Shown here: piece after piece, positions 8,128 through 16,190 of the stretch
Numbering within the stretch: position 1 is the first letter of the stretch
Layout: each line of letters starts with the position of its first letter
NCBI GenBank assembly: GCA_002360535.1
Contig: DEQR01000024.1
Location: forward strand, 1-47,247
From: Thiobacillus sp. UBA3361
GTDB lineage: Bacteria > Pseudomonadota > Gammaproteobacteria > Burkholderiales > Thiobacillaceae
Direction of reading: 5' to 3'
DNA: 47,247 bases
Translations under genes and position numbers: made by a program
The notes under the pieces: model-generated
The model's input: only the letters and a program-made list of their open reading frames with translations
Database searches by the model: none
Told to the model about the DNA's origin: nothing

Positions 8128-9389
8128 GCCTTCTCCCTCCGGATCCGCGCCCCCAGCGCATTCATTTTTTCCTCGATGCGCTCGTAGCCCCGGTCCAGGT
8201 GATAGATGCGATCGACGGTGGTCTCGCCGTCCGCCACCAGGCCGGCGATGACCAGGCTGGCCGAGGCGCGCAGGTCGGTGGCCATGACCGTGGCACCCTG
8301 CAACCGATCCACACCCTTCACCACGGCGGTGTTGCCGTCGATGCGGATGTCCGCTCCCAGGCGTTGCAGCTCCACGGCGTGCATGAAGCGGTTTTCGAAG
8401 ATGGTCTCGCGGATGATGGCCGTGCCCTCGGCCACCGTGTTGATGGCCATGAACTGAGCCTGCATGTCGGTGGGGAAAGCGGGATACGGCGCGGTGCGGA
8501 TGGACACCGCCTGGAGCCGGTGCGGGGCGCGGATGCGAATGGCTTCAAAACTCGGCGTTTTCTCGCCGACGATGTCGCAGCCGGCATCCATCAGCTTATC
8601 CACCACCGCGTCCAGGTAGCCCGTGGAGGTGCCGGTCAGCCGCACATCGCCACCGGTGACGGCGGCCGCGCACAGGAAGGTGCCGGTCTCGATGCGGTCC
8701 GGCATGACGCGGTGCTCCGCGCCGTGCAGGCGCTCCACGCCGCGGATGCGGATCAGGTCGGTGCCGGCACCGCTGATCTGCGCGCCCATGCTCACCAGGC
8801 ACTGGGCCAGATCGACTACCTCGGGTTCGCGGGCGGCGTTCTCGATGACCGTCTCGCCGTCGGCCAGGCAGGCGGCCATCATCAGGTTCTCGGTGCCGGT
8901 GACGGTGACCATGTCGGTGAAGATGCGGGCGCCGCGCAGGCGGCCGGCGCGGGCGTTCACGTAGCCGTGATCGACGCCGACCTCCGCCCCCATGGATTGC
9001 AGCCCCTTGATGTGCTGATCCACGGGCCGGGCGCCGATGGCGCAGCCGCCCGGCAGGCTGACCTGGGCCTCGCCGTGGCGGGCCACCAGGGGACCGAGCA
9101 CCAGCACCGAAGCGCGCATGGTCTTGACCAGTTCGTAGGGGGCGACCGGGTTGTTCAGATCCGAGGCGTCCAGGCTCACCCGGTGGCCATCCCGCTCCGA
9201 CTTCACCCCCATCTGTTCCAGCAGTCTGAGCATGGTGCAGATGTCGTTGAGCCTCGGGACGTTGCTCAGGATCAGGGGCTCCCGCGTCAGCAAGGCGGCG
9301 CAAAGGATGGGGAGAGCCGCGTTCTTGGCCCCGGAAACGGCCACCTCGCCTTCCAGCCGGCGACCGCCGGCGATCACCAGTCTATCCAT
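8124..9389 (-). CDS. murA: UDP-N-acetylglucosamine 1-carboxyvinyltransferase MurA
   Basis: First committed step of peptidoglycan synthesis: transfers enolpyruvate from PEP to UDP-GlcNAc in the cytosol. 421 residues, normal length. K22-N23 (SGAKNAALPIL) and the active-site loop LPGGCAIGARPVDQH with Cys116, the fosfomycin target, are present. The gene overlaps the BolA-like gene by 8 nt and hisG by 4 nt. This mla-bolA-murA-hisG order is common in beta- and gammaproteobacteria. Confidence 0.98.
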   Translation of the reverse strand: MDRLVIAGGRRLEGEVAVSGAKNAALPILCAALLTREPLILSNVPRLNDICTMLRLLEQMGVKSERDGHRVSLDASDLNNPVAPYELVKTMRASVLVLGPLVARHGEAQVSLPGGCAIGARPVDQHIKGLQSMGAEVGVDHGYVNARAGRLRGARIFTDMVTVTGTENLMMAACLADGETVIENAAREPEVVDLAQCLVSMGAQISGAGTDLIRIRGVERLHGAEHRVMPDRIETGTFLCAAAVTGGDVRLTGTSTGYLDAVVDKLMDAGCDIVGEKTPSFEAIRIRAPHRLQAVSIRTAPYPAFPTDMQAQFMAINTVAEGTAIIRETIFENRFMHAVELQRLGADIRIDGNTAVVKGVDRLQGATVMATDLRASASLVIAGLVADGETTVDRIYHLDRGYERIEEKMNALGARIRREKA

Positions 9390-9624
9390 TTCGGGCCGCC
9401 CATTCCTCGGGGGTCAGTGTCTGCATGGACAGGGCGTGGATGTCCGCCTTCATGCGTTCGCCCAACGCCTGATATACCAACTGGTGGCGGGCCACAGGCA
9501 GCTTGTCGCGAAAGGCCGGGCTGACGACGACCGCCTCGAAATGGTGGCCGTCGCCGTCCACGCGCAGGACGTCACAGGCCAGGCCGGCCCGGATCCAGGC
9601 CTCGATGTCTTGGGGGGTAACCAT
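9382..9624 (-). CDS. ibaG: BolA/IbaG-family protein
   Basis: 80-residue BolA-like protein. The segment HFEAVVVSPAFRDKLPVARHQLVYQALGE carries the conserved histidines (shown here as motif positions around residues 28 and 47) used to share an iron-sulfur cluster with monothiol glutaredoxins. Its position just before murA matches ibaG (yrbA) rather than bolA proper. Translationally coupled to murA by an 8-nt overlap. Confidence 0.88.
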   Translation of the reverse strand: MVTPQDIEAWIRAGLACDVLRVDGDGHHFEAVVVSPAFRDKLPVARHQLVYQALGERMKADIHALSMQTLTPEEWAARNG

Positions 9625-9654
9625 TGGGAAAACTCGGGACAGGGTGATGCGGAT

Positions 9655-10410
9655 TCAATGGCGCAGTTTATAGCCGCGCCGCAACAAGAGCAAAGTGAGC
9701 AGGCCGAGGACCAGGGCGCTGGGCGCCACCACCGCCAGGCCCAGCCAGGGACTGGTGTCGGCCTGGCCGAAGAAGCCGTAGCGGAAACCGTCGATCATGT
9801 AGAACACCGGGTTGAAGTGGGAGACTGACTGCCAGAAGGCCGGCAGGGAGTGGATGGAGTAGAACACGCCGGACAGGAAGGTGAGCGGCATGATGACGAA
9901 ATTCTGCACCCCGGCCAGGTGGTCGAACTTGTCCGCCCAAATGCCGGCCACGATGCCGACGCTGGCGAAGGCGGCGCTGGAAGCCAGGGCGAAGGCCAGC
10001 ACCCAGCCGAAATGGGCCACCGGCAGGTCGGCGAACAGCAGGCCCACCGCCGCCACCCCGGTGCCCACCAGCAACCCGCGCAGCATGGCCGCGACCAGAT
10101 AGGCGAGGAAGAACTCCAGGTAGGACAGGGGCGCGAGCAGCACGAACACCAGGTTCCCGGTGATCTTCGACTGGATCAGGCTGGACGAGCCGTTGGCGAA
10201 GGCGTTCTGCAGCACCGCCATCATGATCAGGCCGGGCATCAGGAAGGCCGTGTAGGACACGCCGGGATAGACCTGCACATGGCCCTCCAGCACATGGAAG
10301 AAGATGAGCAGGTAGAGCAGCGCGGTGAGAACGGGGGCGGCCACGGTCTGCCAGATCACCTTCCAGAAGCGCAGCACTTCCTTGTGGAGCAGGGTGCGAA
10401 AGCCGGTCAC
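9655..10410 (-). CDS. ABC-2 type exporter permease (YadH-like)
   Basis: Integral membrane component of an ABC-2 exporter, 251 residues with about six helices. The pattern MPGLIMMAVLQNAFANGSSS followed by the GNLVFVLLAPLS segment is typical of YadH/NodJ-type permeases. It starts with GTG at 10410, overlapping the stop of the ATPase gene (GTGA), so the two are coupled. The substrate is unknown. The pair sits between mlaB and the BolA-like gene, which suggests an envelope-related role. Confidence 0.9.
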   Translation of the reverse strand: MTGFRTLLHKEVLRFWKVIWQTVAAPVLTALLYLLIFFHVLEGHVQVYPGVSYTAFLMPGLIMMAVLQNAFANGSSSLIQSKITGNLVFVLLAPLSYLEFFLAYLVAAMLRGLLVGTGVAAVGLLFADLPVAHFGWVLAFALASSAAFASVGIVAGIWADKFDHLAGVQNFVIMPLTFLSGVFYSIHSLPAFWQSVSHFNPVFYMIDGFRYGFFGQADTSPWLGLAVVAPSALVLGLLTLLLLRRGYKLRH

Positions 10411-11387
10411 CGTTTACCCTCCGGTCGCGACAGCGACTCTAGAAGCGCCCCTCTCCCGCGGGCGGGGGAGGGGCTGGGGGTGGGGGTCCCCTGCCCCATC
10501 ACACGCACGAAGATGTCCTCCAGGTCCGGCTGGTCCAGGCCCATGTCCAGGACCGTGGCGCCGGCCATGCGCAGAGCGGCCAGTGTGGGTTCCAGATCGT
10601 CCAGGTCGGGCAGGGACAGGATGAACTCATCGCCCTTGCGGCCGACCAGCCTCGTCGCCAACGACTCCGGCAGGTCCGCCGCGGCGAGACGCAGCCGCAG
10701 GTGGCGTTCGCCACAGGAGCGCAGCAGGTTGTCGGTGCGGTCCAGTGCGACGATGCGCCCGGCCTTGAGCATGGCCACCCGCTGGCACAAGGTTTCCGCC
10801 TCTTCCAGGTAATGGGTGGTGAGCAGGATGGTATGGCCCTGGCGGTTGAGGTCCCGGATGAAGGCCCACAGGCTTTGCCTCAGTTCCACGTCCACACCGG
10901 CGGTGGGCTCGTCCAGGACGATGACCGGCGGCTTGTGAACCAGGGCCTGGGCCACCAACACGCGGCGCTTCATGCCGCCAGAGAGCCGGCGCATGTTGCT
11001 GTCCGCCTTGTCAGCCAGGCCCAGGTGATGCAGCAACGCATCGATCCAGTCTTCGTTGCGGGCCAGGCCGAAATAGCCTGACTGGAACTCCAGGGTCTCG
11101 CGCACGGTGAAAAAGGGGTCGAACACCAGTTCCTGGGGCACCACGCCCAACAGGCGGCGCACCTGCCGGTAGTCGGCCTGCACGTCGTGGCCCAGCACCT
11201 GGGCAAATCCGGCGGTGGGCCGCACCAGGCCGGCCAGGATGCTGATCAGGGTGGTCTTGCCGGCGCCGTTGGGCCCCAGCAGGGCGAAGAACTCACCCTC
11301 CCCGATGTCCAGATCGATTCCGTCCAGGGCACACAGGGCACCGTAGTGCTTTTCCAGGCCACGCACCCGGACAGCGGGAGACGGCAT
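10407..11387 (-). CDS. ABC transporter ATP-binding protein (YadG-like)
   Basis: ATPase partner of the adjacent permease. Walker A GPNGAGKTTL, signature LSGGMKRR, Walker B VIVLDEPTAG and the switch histidine in LTTHYLEEAE are all intact. The start is taken as ATG at 11387 (MPSPAVRV); a GTG at 11435 would overlap the STAS gene. The last 25 or so residues (after VRVMGQ) are Pro/Ser/Arg-rich and encoded by a GC-rich dispersed repeat, so the C-terminus has probably been extended by repeat insertion. Confidence 0.9.
   Translation of the reverse strand: MPSPAVRVRGLEKHYGALCALDGIDLDIGEGEFFALLGPNGAGKTTLISILAGLVRPTAGFAQVLGHDVQADYRQVRRLLGVVPQELVFDPFFTVRETLEFQSGYFGLARNEDWIDALLHHLGLADKADSNMRRLSGGMKRRVLVAQALVHKPPVIVLDEPTAGVDVELRQSLWAFIRDLNRQGHTILLTTHYLEEAETLCQRVAMLKAGRIVALDRTDNLLRSCGERHLRLRLAAADLPESLATRLVGRKGDEFILSLPDLDDLEPTLAALRMAGATVLDMGLDQPDLEDIFVRVMGQGTPTPSPSPARGRGALLESLSRPEGKR
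10446..10490. repeat. C/G-rich inverted repeat at the 3' end of the ABC ATPase gene
   Basis: CCCCTCTCCCGC followed by GGGCGGGGGAGGGG forms a near-perfect hairpin continuing into GGGGTGGGGG. Sequences of this kind, coding for PTPSPSPARGRG when translated, are widespread dispersed repeats in proteobacteria. Here the unit lies inside the reading frame just before its stop. Confidence 0.65.
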
Positions 11388-11415
11388 CTCGGGGATCGCT
11401 GCGCGCCGCGGTGCC

Positions 11416-11700
11416 CTACGGGGCGTCGGCACCAATCAGGTCGGCGACGCCATAGAGCGCGGCCAGGCCGCTCAGGCTTTCGGGGATATTACGGAAATCC
11501 AGGGTCTTGCCCACGGCATGGGCGCGGCGCTGCCAGCACATCATGAGACTCAGGGCGGCGGAATCCACCTGCCGCGCGCCGGCCATATCGAACACCCGAC
11601 AGCCGCCCTGCACGGCCGCCTCGCCCTCCTTCAGGAGGCGGGTGGCCTCGGCCTGGGTGAGATTGCCCTCCGGGAAGGCCACACCGCCTTCGATCCGCAT
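11416..11700 (-). CDS. mlaB: STAS-domain protein MlaB-like
   Basis: 94-residue STAS-fold protein, the expected cytosolic MlaB partner of the MlaF ATPase in retrograde phospholipid transport. The core VFDMAGARQVDSAALSLMMCW has the DSAAL/S motif typical of MlaB and anti-sigma-factor-antagonist domains. It starts 4 nt after the mlaC stop. Sequence divergence in this family is high, so the call leans on position within mlaFEDCB. Confidence 0.85.
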   Translation of the reverse strand: MRIEGGVAFPEGNLTQAEATRLLKEGEAAVQGGCRVFDMAGARQVDSAALSLMMCWQRRAHAVGKTLDFRNIPESLSGLAALYGVADLIGADAP

Positions 11701-11704
11701 GCTG

Positions 11705-12316
11705 CTAGCCGCCCCTGGAGCTCTGGTTGCGACGAACCAGGGTCTGGATCAGGCCGGCGATGCCGCCGCGCCTGACCTCGGCATTGAAAGAATTGCGATA
11801 CACGGTGACCAGGCTGACGTTGTCCACCAGAACGTCATAGACCTTCCAGTCATCACCCTGCTTTTCCATCCGGTAATCAATGGGGATGGGCGGCGCGCCG
11901 GGTTTACTGACCTCGGTATTGACCGTCACGTCGGTATCCGTGGGCCGCGCGCGCAGGGGTTTGAAGTCGATGGCGTAATCCGAGACGCTGGACAGGGACG
12001 CGGAATAGGTGCGCACCAGCAGGGTGCGGAACTCATCCACCAGCCGGCCCTGCTCCTCGAGGGAGGCCTTGGTCCAATTCTTGCCCACCGCCAGGCGGGT
12101 CATCTGCATGAAGTCGAAGTGGGGCAGAATCTTGTGCTCCACCAATTCATACATCTTCTGCTGGTTGCCGGCACGGATATCCCTATCCTGCTTGACGATG
12201 CGGATCACGTCATTGGTCGTATTCCGCGCCAGCACATCGGGCGGCAGCCCGGCCCAGGACTGGGGCATGGCCAGGACCAGCATGGACAGTCCGATCCAGA
12301 ACGAACGCAACATCAC
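11705..12316 (-). CDS. mlaC: Periplasmic phospholipid-binding protein MlaC
   Basis: Soluble shuttle that carries phospholipids between the outer-membrane Mla complex and the inner-membrane MlaFEDB complex. The signal peptide is MLRSFWIGLSMLVLAMPQSWA (two alternative ATG codons). The mature part contains HFDFMQMTRLAVGKNWTKAS and YDVLVDNVSLVTVYRNSF, both typical of the family. 203 residues. mlaA (vacJ) is not in the window. Confidence 0.94.
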   Translation of the reverse strand: MMLRSFWIGLSMLVLAMPQSWAGLPPDVLARNTTNDVIRIVKQDRDIRAGNQQKMYELVEHKILPHFDFMQMTRLAVGKNWTKASLEEQGRLVDEFRTLLVRTYSASLSSVSDYAIDFKPLRARPTDTDVTVNTEVSKPGAPPIPIDYRMEKQGDDWKVYDVLVDNVSLVTVYRNSFNAEVRRGGIAGLIQTLVRRNQSSRGG

Positions 12317-12386
12317 GGCTCCTTCAAGTTACGGGTTGGCATGGGATTATGTGAACCCGATCGGTCCCAGGGGTCAAGTGACATTC

Positions 12387-12866
12387 CTACTCCTGGGTGC
12401 CTCCCGCGGCCGCTTCATCGGCCTTGTTGTACAGGAACTGGCCGATCAGGTTCTCCAGGACCACGGCCCCCTGGGTCAGTTTGAGACTGTCGCCCGGCTG
12501 CAACATCTTAGGGTCGCCACCGGCCTCCAGGGCGATGTACTGCTCGCCCAGCAGGCCCGAGGTCATGATGGAAGCGCTGGAGTCGGCGGGGAAGCGATAG
12601 CGGCCGTCGATATCCAACACCACCTGCGCCTCGTAATTCTTGGTGTCGAAGAGAATCTCGCCCACCCGGCCCACCACCACGCCGGCGCTCTTGACCGGGG
12701 CGCGCGGCTTGAGTCCGCCGATATTGTCGAAATGGGCGTTCACCGCATAGGTGGCGCCGCTGTCGAAGGCCCCCATGTTACCCACCTTGAGGGCCAAGAA
12801 CAGCAGGGCGCCGATGCCGGCCACGACGAAAATGCCGACCCATAAATCAAGCGTCGTGCGCTTCAT
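12387..12866 (-). CDS. mlaD: MlaD, MCE-domain lipid transport protein
   Basis: Inner-membrane-anchored MCE protein that forms the hexameric ring on MlaE. One N-terminal helix (LWVGIFVVAGIGALLFLALKV) is followed by the single MCE domain with GGLKPRAPVKSAGVVVGRVG. The hydrophobic pore loop region LLGEQYIALEAGG is present. 159 residues, normal. About 70 nt separate it from mlaC, and the mlaE stop is 3 nt upstream. Confidence 0.95.
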   Translation of the reverse strand: MKRTTLDLWVGIFVVAGIGALLFLALKVGNMGAFDSGATYAVNAHFDNIGGLKPRAPVKSAGVVVGRVGEILFDTKNYEAQVVLDIDGRYRFPADSSASIMTSGLLGEQYIALEAGGDPKMLQPGDSLKLTQGAVVLENLIGQFLYNKADEAAAGGTQE

Positions 12867-12869
12867 AAC

Positions 12870-13664
12870 TCAGACTCCATGGAACATGAATGCGGTCAGG
12901 ATGAAATCCAGGGCCAGGATGGCCAGGCTTGAGGTCACGACGGTACGGGTGGTGGCCCGCGACACCCCCTCCGCCGTGGGCGGGGCGTCGTAACCCTCGA
13001 ACAGGGCGATGATGGTCACCGCCACGCCGAATACCACGCTCTTGATGACGCCGTTGAGGATGTCGTCGCGGAAGTCCACCGCCGCCTGCATCTGCGACCA
13101 GAACGCCCCCTCATCGACACCGATGAGCACCACCCCCACCAGATAGCCGCCGAAGATGCCCATGGCCGAGAACAGCGCCGCCAGCAGTGGCATGGAGATC
13201 ACCGCCCCCCAGAAGCGCGGCGCCACCACCCTGGCGACAGGATCGACGGCCATCATTTCCATGGCGGCGATCTGCTCGGTAGCCTTCATCAGGCCGATCT
13301 CGGCGGTGATGGCGGAGCCTGCACGGCTGGCGAACAACAGGGCCGCCACCACGGGCCCCAGTTCGCGCACCAGGGACAGGGCCACCAGGATGCCCAGGGC
13401 CTCCTCGGAGCCGTAGGTCTGCAGGGTATCGTAGCCCTGCAGGCCGAGCACCATGCCGACGAACAGGCCGGAGACCAGGATGATGATCAGTGACAGCACC
13501 CCGGCGGAGAATATCTCCTTGATCACCAGCATGGGCCGGCGCAGAACGATGCCCGACTGGAGCAGGGTCAGCCAGAAGAAACGGGTGGCAACCCCCATGC
13601 GCCAGATGCTGAAAATGACACGGTGGCCGATGGCGCGCAGGCTGCGGGTGATGCCGTCAAGCAT
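12870..13664 (-). CDS. mlaE: MlaE, ABC permease for phospholipid transport
   Basis: Permease of the Mla ABC transporter (264 residues). The family block ALSLVRELGPVVAALLFASR followed by AGSAITAEIGLMKATEQI is present. The start MLDGITRSLR (ATG at 13664) is chosen over an upstream extension: it has GGAG at good spacing and overlaps the mlaF stop by 8 nt, whereas the extension merely reads mlaF sequence in another frame. Confidence 0.95.
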   Translation of the reverse strand: MLDGITRSLRAIGHRVIFSIWRMGVATRFFWLTLLQSGIVLRRPMLVIKEIFSAGVLSLIIILVSGLFVGMVLGLQGYDTLQTYGSEEALGILVALSLVRELGPVVAALLFASRAGSAITAEIGLMKATEQIAAMEMMAVDPVARVVAPRFWGAVISMPLLAALFSAMGIFGGYLVGVVLIGVDEGAFWSQMQAAVDFRDDILNGVIKSVVFGVAVTIIALFEGYDAPPTAEGVSRATTRTVVTSSLAILALDFILTAFMFHGV

Positions 13665-14463
13665 GGGCCAGCTCCAGGTCGCGCGAGTAGTCTGCGGCCG
13701 GATAATGGAACGGCACCGGGCCATCCTCCTCACCGTGCACGAACTGGTGCACGTAGGGCAATTCGGAAGCCTTGATCTCGGCCGGCGTGCCCTCGGCAAC
13801 GATCACGCCCTCAGAGACGAAATACACATAATCCACGATCTTCAGGGACTCCTGCACGTCATGGGTGACCACCAGGGAGGTCAGCCCCAGGGTATCCGTA
13901 AGCCGCCGAATGAGATTTCCCGCCACCCCCAGGGAGATGGGGTCCAGGCCGGCGAAGGGCTCGTCGTACATGATCAGCGCCGGGTCCAAGGCAATGGCGC
14001 GGGCCAGGGCCACGCGCCGGGCCATGCCGCCGGACAGCTCTGAAGGCAACAGGTCTTGGGCGCCGCGCAGGCCCACGGCGTTAAGCTTCATCAGCACCAA
14101 GTCGCGGATGACCTCTTCCGGCAGGTCGGTGTGCTCGCGCAACTGGAAGGCCACGTTGTCGAACACCGTCATGTCGGTGAACAGGGCGCCGAACTGGAAC
14201 AGGATGCCCATGCGCCGGCGCAGCCGGTACAGGCCGGCCTGGTCCAGCTCGCCCATGGACACTCCGTCCACCTTGAGGATGCCCCGCGTGGGCCTCAGGG
14301 CGCCGCCGATCAGCCTGAACAGGGTGGTCTTGCCGCAGCCGGAATTGCCCATGATGGCCACCACTTGGCCGCGCCGGGCGGTCAGGTTGATGCCCTGCAG
14401 CACCATTCGGTCAGCCGAGTAGGCGAAATACAGATCGCGGATTTCTACGAGGTTGTCGGACAC
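13657..14463 (-). CDS. mlaF: MlaF, ABC ATPase for phospholipid transport
   Basis: Cytosolic ATPase of the Mla complex, 268 residues. Walker A GNSGCGKTTLFRLIGG, signature LSGGMARRVALARA, Walker B LIMYDEPFAGLDP and the H-loop VVTHDVQESL are intact. It is the first gene of the long minus-strand operon that ends with tatC. The 107 nt between it and the next upstream gene should contain its promoter; I saw no convincing -35/-10 pair there. Confidence 0.95.
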   Translation of the reverse strand: MSDNLVEIRDLYFAYSADRMVLQGINLTARRGQVVAIMGNSGCGKTTLFRLIGGALRPTRGILKVDGVSMGELDQAGLYRLRRRMGILFQFGALFTDMTVFDNVAFQLREHTDLPEEVIRDLVLMKLNAVGLRGAQDLLPSELSGGMARRVALARAIALDPALIMYDEPFAGLDPISLGVAGNLIRRLTDTLGLTSLVVTHDVQESLKIVDYVYFVSEGVIVAEGTPAEIKASELPYVHQFVHGEEDGPVPFHYPAADYSRDLELAHA

Positions 14464-14570
14464 GCGCTTCGGATTCGTTCTTTGACTCGATGCGATGGCT
14501 ATTCTAACAGGGCCTGCCGATCAGTCCGCACTCTCCGCCGCCTTCCATCTGGCAAGCCGTGCGTTGCGAC

Positions 14571-15044
14571 TCAAACGCCCAGAAGTTCCAGCAAGGTCTT
14601 CACCCGCTCCACGGCCCCCAGGTCATTGTCCCGACTCAGCAGGAAGATGGGCTCATCGGGCAGCGCGGCGCGGACGCGCTCGGTCAGTCCCCGCAAATCG
14701 CTCCCCTTGTCGAACCAGGCGATCCGCACGTCATCCCCGCCCAGCGGGCGACAGCGGTCGGCTGCCCAAACCTCCGGCACATTCTCCGCGGCCAACCCTG
14801 GCGCAGCCTCCAGCAGGAAAAGGAAACCCTCCGGCACCTCGTCCAGCCAGGCTCGTACCTCATCTGGAGCAGCCCCACGCCATTGCTCGGCCGCCAGCCA
14901 CACACAGCTGAATTGCGTGCAGTAGAACGCCAAGCGCCAGTCCGCCGGCATGTCCGCCGGGTAGAAGACTCCCTCCCAGGATGCATGGCGCCAATCCCTC
15001 GTCCCCACATAAACCACATATCCATCGTGCCGCGTCGCGGACAA
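14571..15044 (-). CDS. DUF72-like protein of unknown function
   Basis: About 157 residues. The N-terminal part YVVYVGTRDWRHASWEGVFY matches the start of DUF72 (YecE-type) barrels, but the protein is shorter than the usual 240-300 residues and later motifs are weak. I take TTG at 15044 as start because AAGGAGG lies five bases upstream; the GTG at 15068 has no Shine-Dalgarno. It is divergent from the repeat protein across a 190-nt region. The function of the family is unknown. Confidence 0.6.
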   Translation of the reverse strand: MSATRHDGYVVYVGTRDWRHASWEGVFYPADMPADWRLAFYCTQFSCVWLAAEQWRGAAPDEVRAWLDEVPEGFLFLLEAAPGLAAENVPEVWAADRCRPLGGDDVRIAWFDKGSDLRGLTERVRAALPDEPIFLLSRDNDLGAVERVKTLLELLGV

Positions 15045-15088
15045 GGAATCCTCCTTCCTTTCAGTCACATTTCGGGTGATCCACTCTC

Positions 15089-15106
15089 ACCGCACTGTGG
15101 TGCGGT
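15089..15106. promoter_or_regulatory. Perfect palindrome between divergent genes
   Basis: ACCGCAC-TGTG-GTGCGGT is a perfect 7-base inverted repeat about 45 nt upstream of both the DUF72-like start and the promoter of the repeat protein. It may be an operator for either gene. No regulator gene is adjacent. Confidence 0.35.
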
Positions 15107-15149
15107 TACCACACTCCCATGAATCTGTCAGTTACTCGACGCAAAGCAT

Positions 15150-15179
15150 TTTACAAACATTCTGATATTTTGATATAGT
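15150..15179 (+). promoter_or_regulatory. Candidate sigma-70 promoter of the repeat protein
   Basis: TTTACA (15150-15155) and TATAGT (15174-15179) are separated by 18 bases in an AT-rich stretch that stands out from the GC-rich surroundings. The gene then has a strong AAGGAGA site 6 bases before its ATG. A high level of expression is therefore plausible. Confidence 0.5.
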
Positions 15180-15233
15180 TTCAACACTCTGATTATTAAG
15201 AGTATTTTATACCTCAACCCAAGGAGATTTCCG

Positions 15234-16055
15234 ATGAAAGTCAAGGCTCTCGTTGCCGCTCTGCTGCTTTCCGCCGCTCCCGCCGTCATGGCCGCCGATG
15301 CCGCCGCGCCCGCCGCTGCCGCGCCCGCTGCCAAACAGGTTCCCCAGACCCCCGAGGCCTGGCTGAATCGCATGACCGACTTCACCCAGAACATGTCCGC
15401 CTACAAGGACCCCAAGGTGTTCGTGCCCTGGTTCAACGCGGTGACCGAGCCCGGCTTCTATACCACCATGGGTAACCAGATGCTGGATCCCAGCGGCTGG
15501 CTGCGCATGATGAACAGCATGGTTGACCCCAACGCCTACCGCAACATGGCCGAGTGGGTGGAGCCCAACGTCTACATGAAGTGGCTGGCCGCTTCCTTCG
15601 ATCCCAACTTCTACACCGCCCTGCTCACCACCATGACCGACCCCGGTAAGATGATGCGCTGGGCCATGCTCCCCCTGGATCCCAAGCTGTGGGGCATGAT
15701 GCTGAAGACCCTGGATCCCAACATGTACATGAAGTGGCTGGTCTCCCCGCTGGATCCCCAGGCCCTCAACCTGGCGGTCGCCCCCTTCAATCCCAACTAC
15801 TACATGGGCTGGCTGGGTGCTTCCCTGGATCCCAAGTCCTATGGCCCGACCTGGTCCGGCTTCCTGGCCCCGGGCGCCATCCCCGGCGTTCCCGCCATGA
15901 CCGTCCCGGCCCCGGCTCCCGCCATGGCTCCGGTGGCCAACCCCTGGGCCGTGCCGGGCGCCCCGGTGTTCAACCCCTTCGATCCGAACGCCTGGACCCA
16001 GATGTTCCAGGTGCCCGCTTACCCGGCCCCGGCCGCTGCGCCAGCCGCGAAGTAA
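15234..16055 (+). CDS. Secreted tandem-repeat protein of unknown function
   Basis: I do not recognise this family. The 273-residue product has a clear Sec signal peptide (cleavage likely after AVMA, residue 20), a short Ala/Pro linker, then about twelve 12-13-residue units from about residue 59 to 210. The pattern is (D/E/N)P-x-x-(Y/W/F)-x-x-(W/M/L)-x(4)-L/F/M, for example DPNMYMKWLVSPL and EPNVYMKWLAASF. The repeats are rich in Met, Trp and Tyr; free Cys is absent. A Pro/Ala tail with one more copy (FDPNAWTQMF) ends the protein. Two units share near-identical DNA (TACATGAAGTGGCTGG), pointing to growth by duplication. It is monocistronic, with its own promoter, strong ribosome site and terminator. 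A periplasmic or surface structural role, perhaps binding membranes or granules, is only a guess. Confidence 0.85.
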   Translation: MKVKALVAALLLSAAPAVMAADAAAPAAAAPAAKQVPQTPEAWLNRMTDFTQNMSAYKDPKVFVPWFNAVTEPGFYTTMGNQMLDPSGWLRMMNSMVDPNAYRNMAEWVEPNVYMKWLAASFDPNFYTALLTTMTDPGKMMRWAMLPLDPKLWGMMLKTLDPNMYMKWLVSPLDPQALNLAVAPFNPNYYMGWLGASLDPKSYGPTWSGFLAPGAIPGVPAMTVPAPAPAMAPVANPWAVPGAPVFNPFDPNAWTQMFQVPAYPAPAAAPAAK

Positions 16056-16074
16056 TCGGATACATCGCGCATCG

Positions 16075-16104
16075 AACGGCTGCCTCCGGGCAGCCGTTTT
16101 TTTT
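16075..16104 (+). terminator. Intrinsic terminator of the repeat-protein gene
   Basis: ACGGCTGCC-TCCG-GGCAGCCGT forms a nine-base-pair stem followed by eight T residues, 20 nt after the stop codon. A textbook rho-independent terminator. Confidence 0.92.
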
Positions 16105-16190
16105 GCCGGCACGCCCCGTGGCGGGTGTCCTTCAGTTTCTCGCGTCTCTGCCGATATGAACCGCAATGCCACCCAGATCGCGCAAGAACC

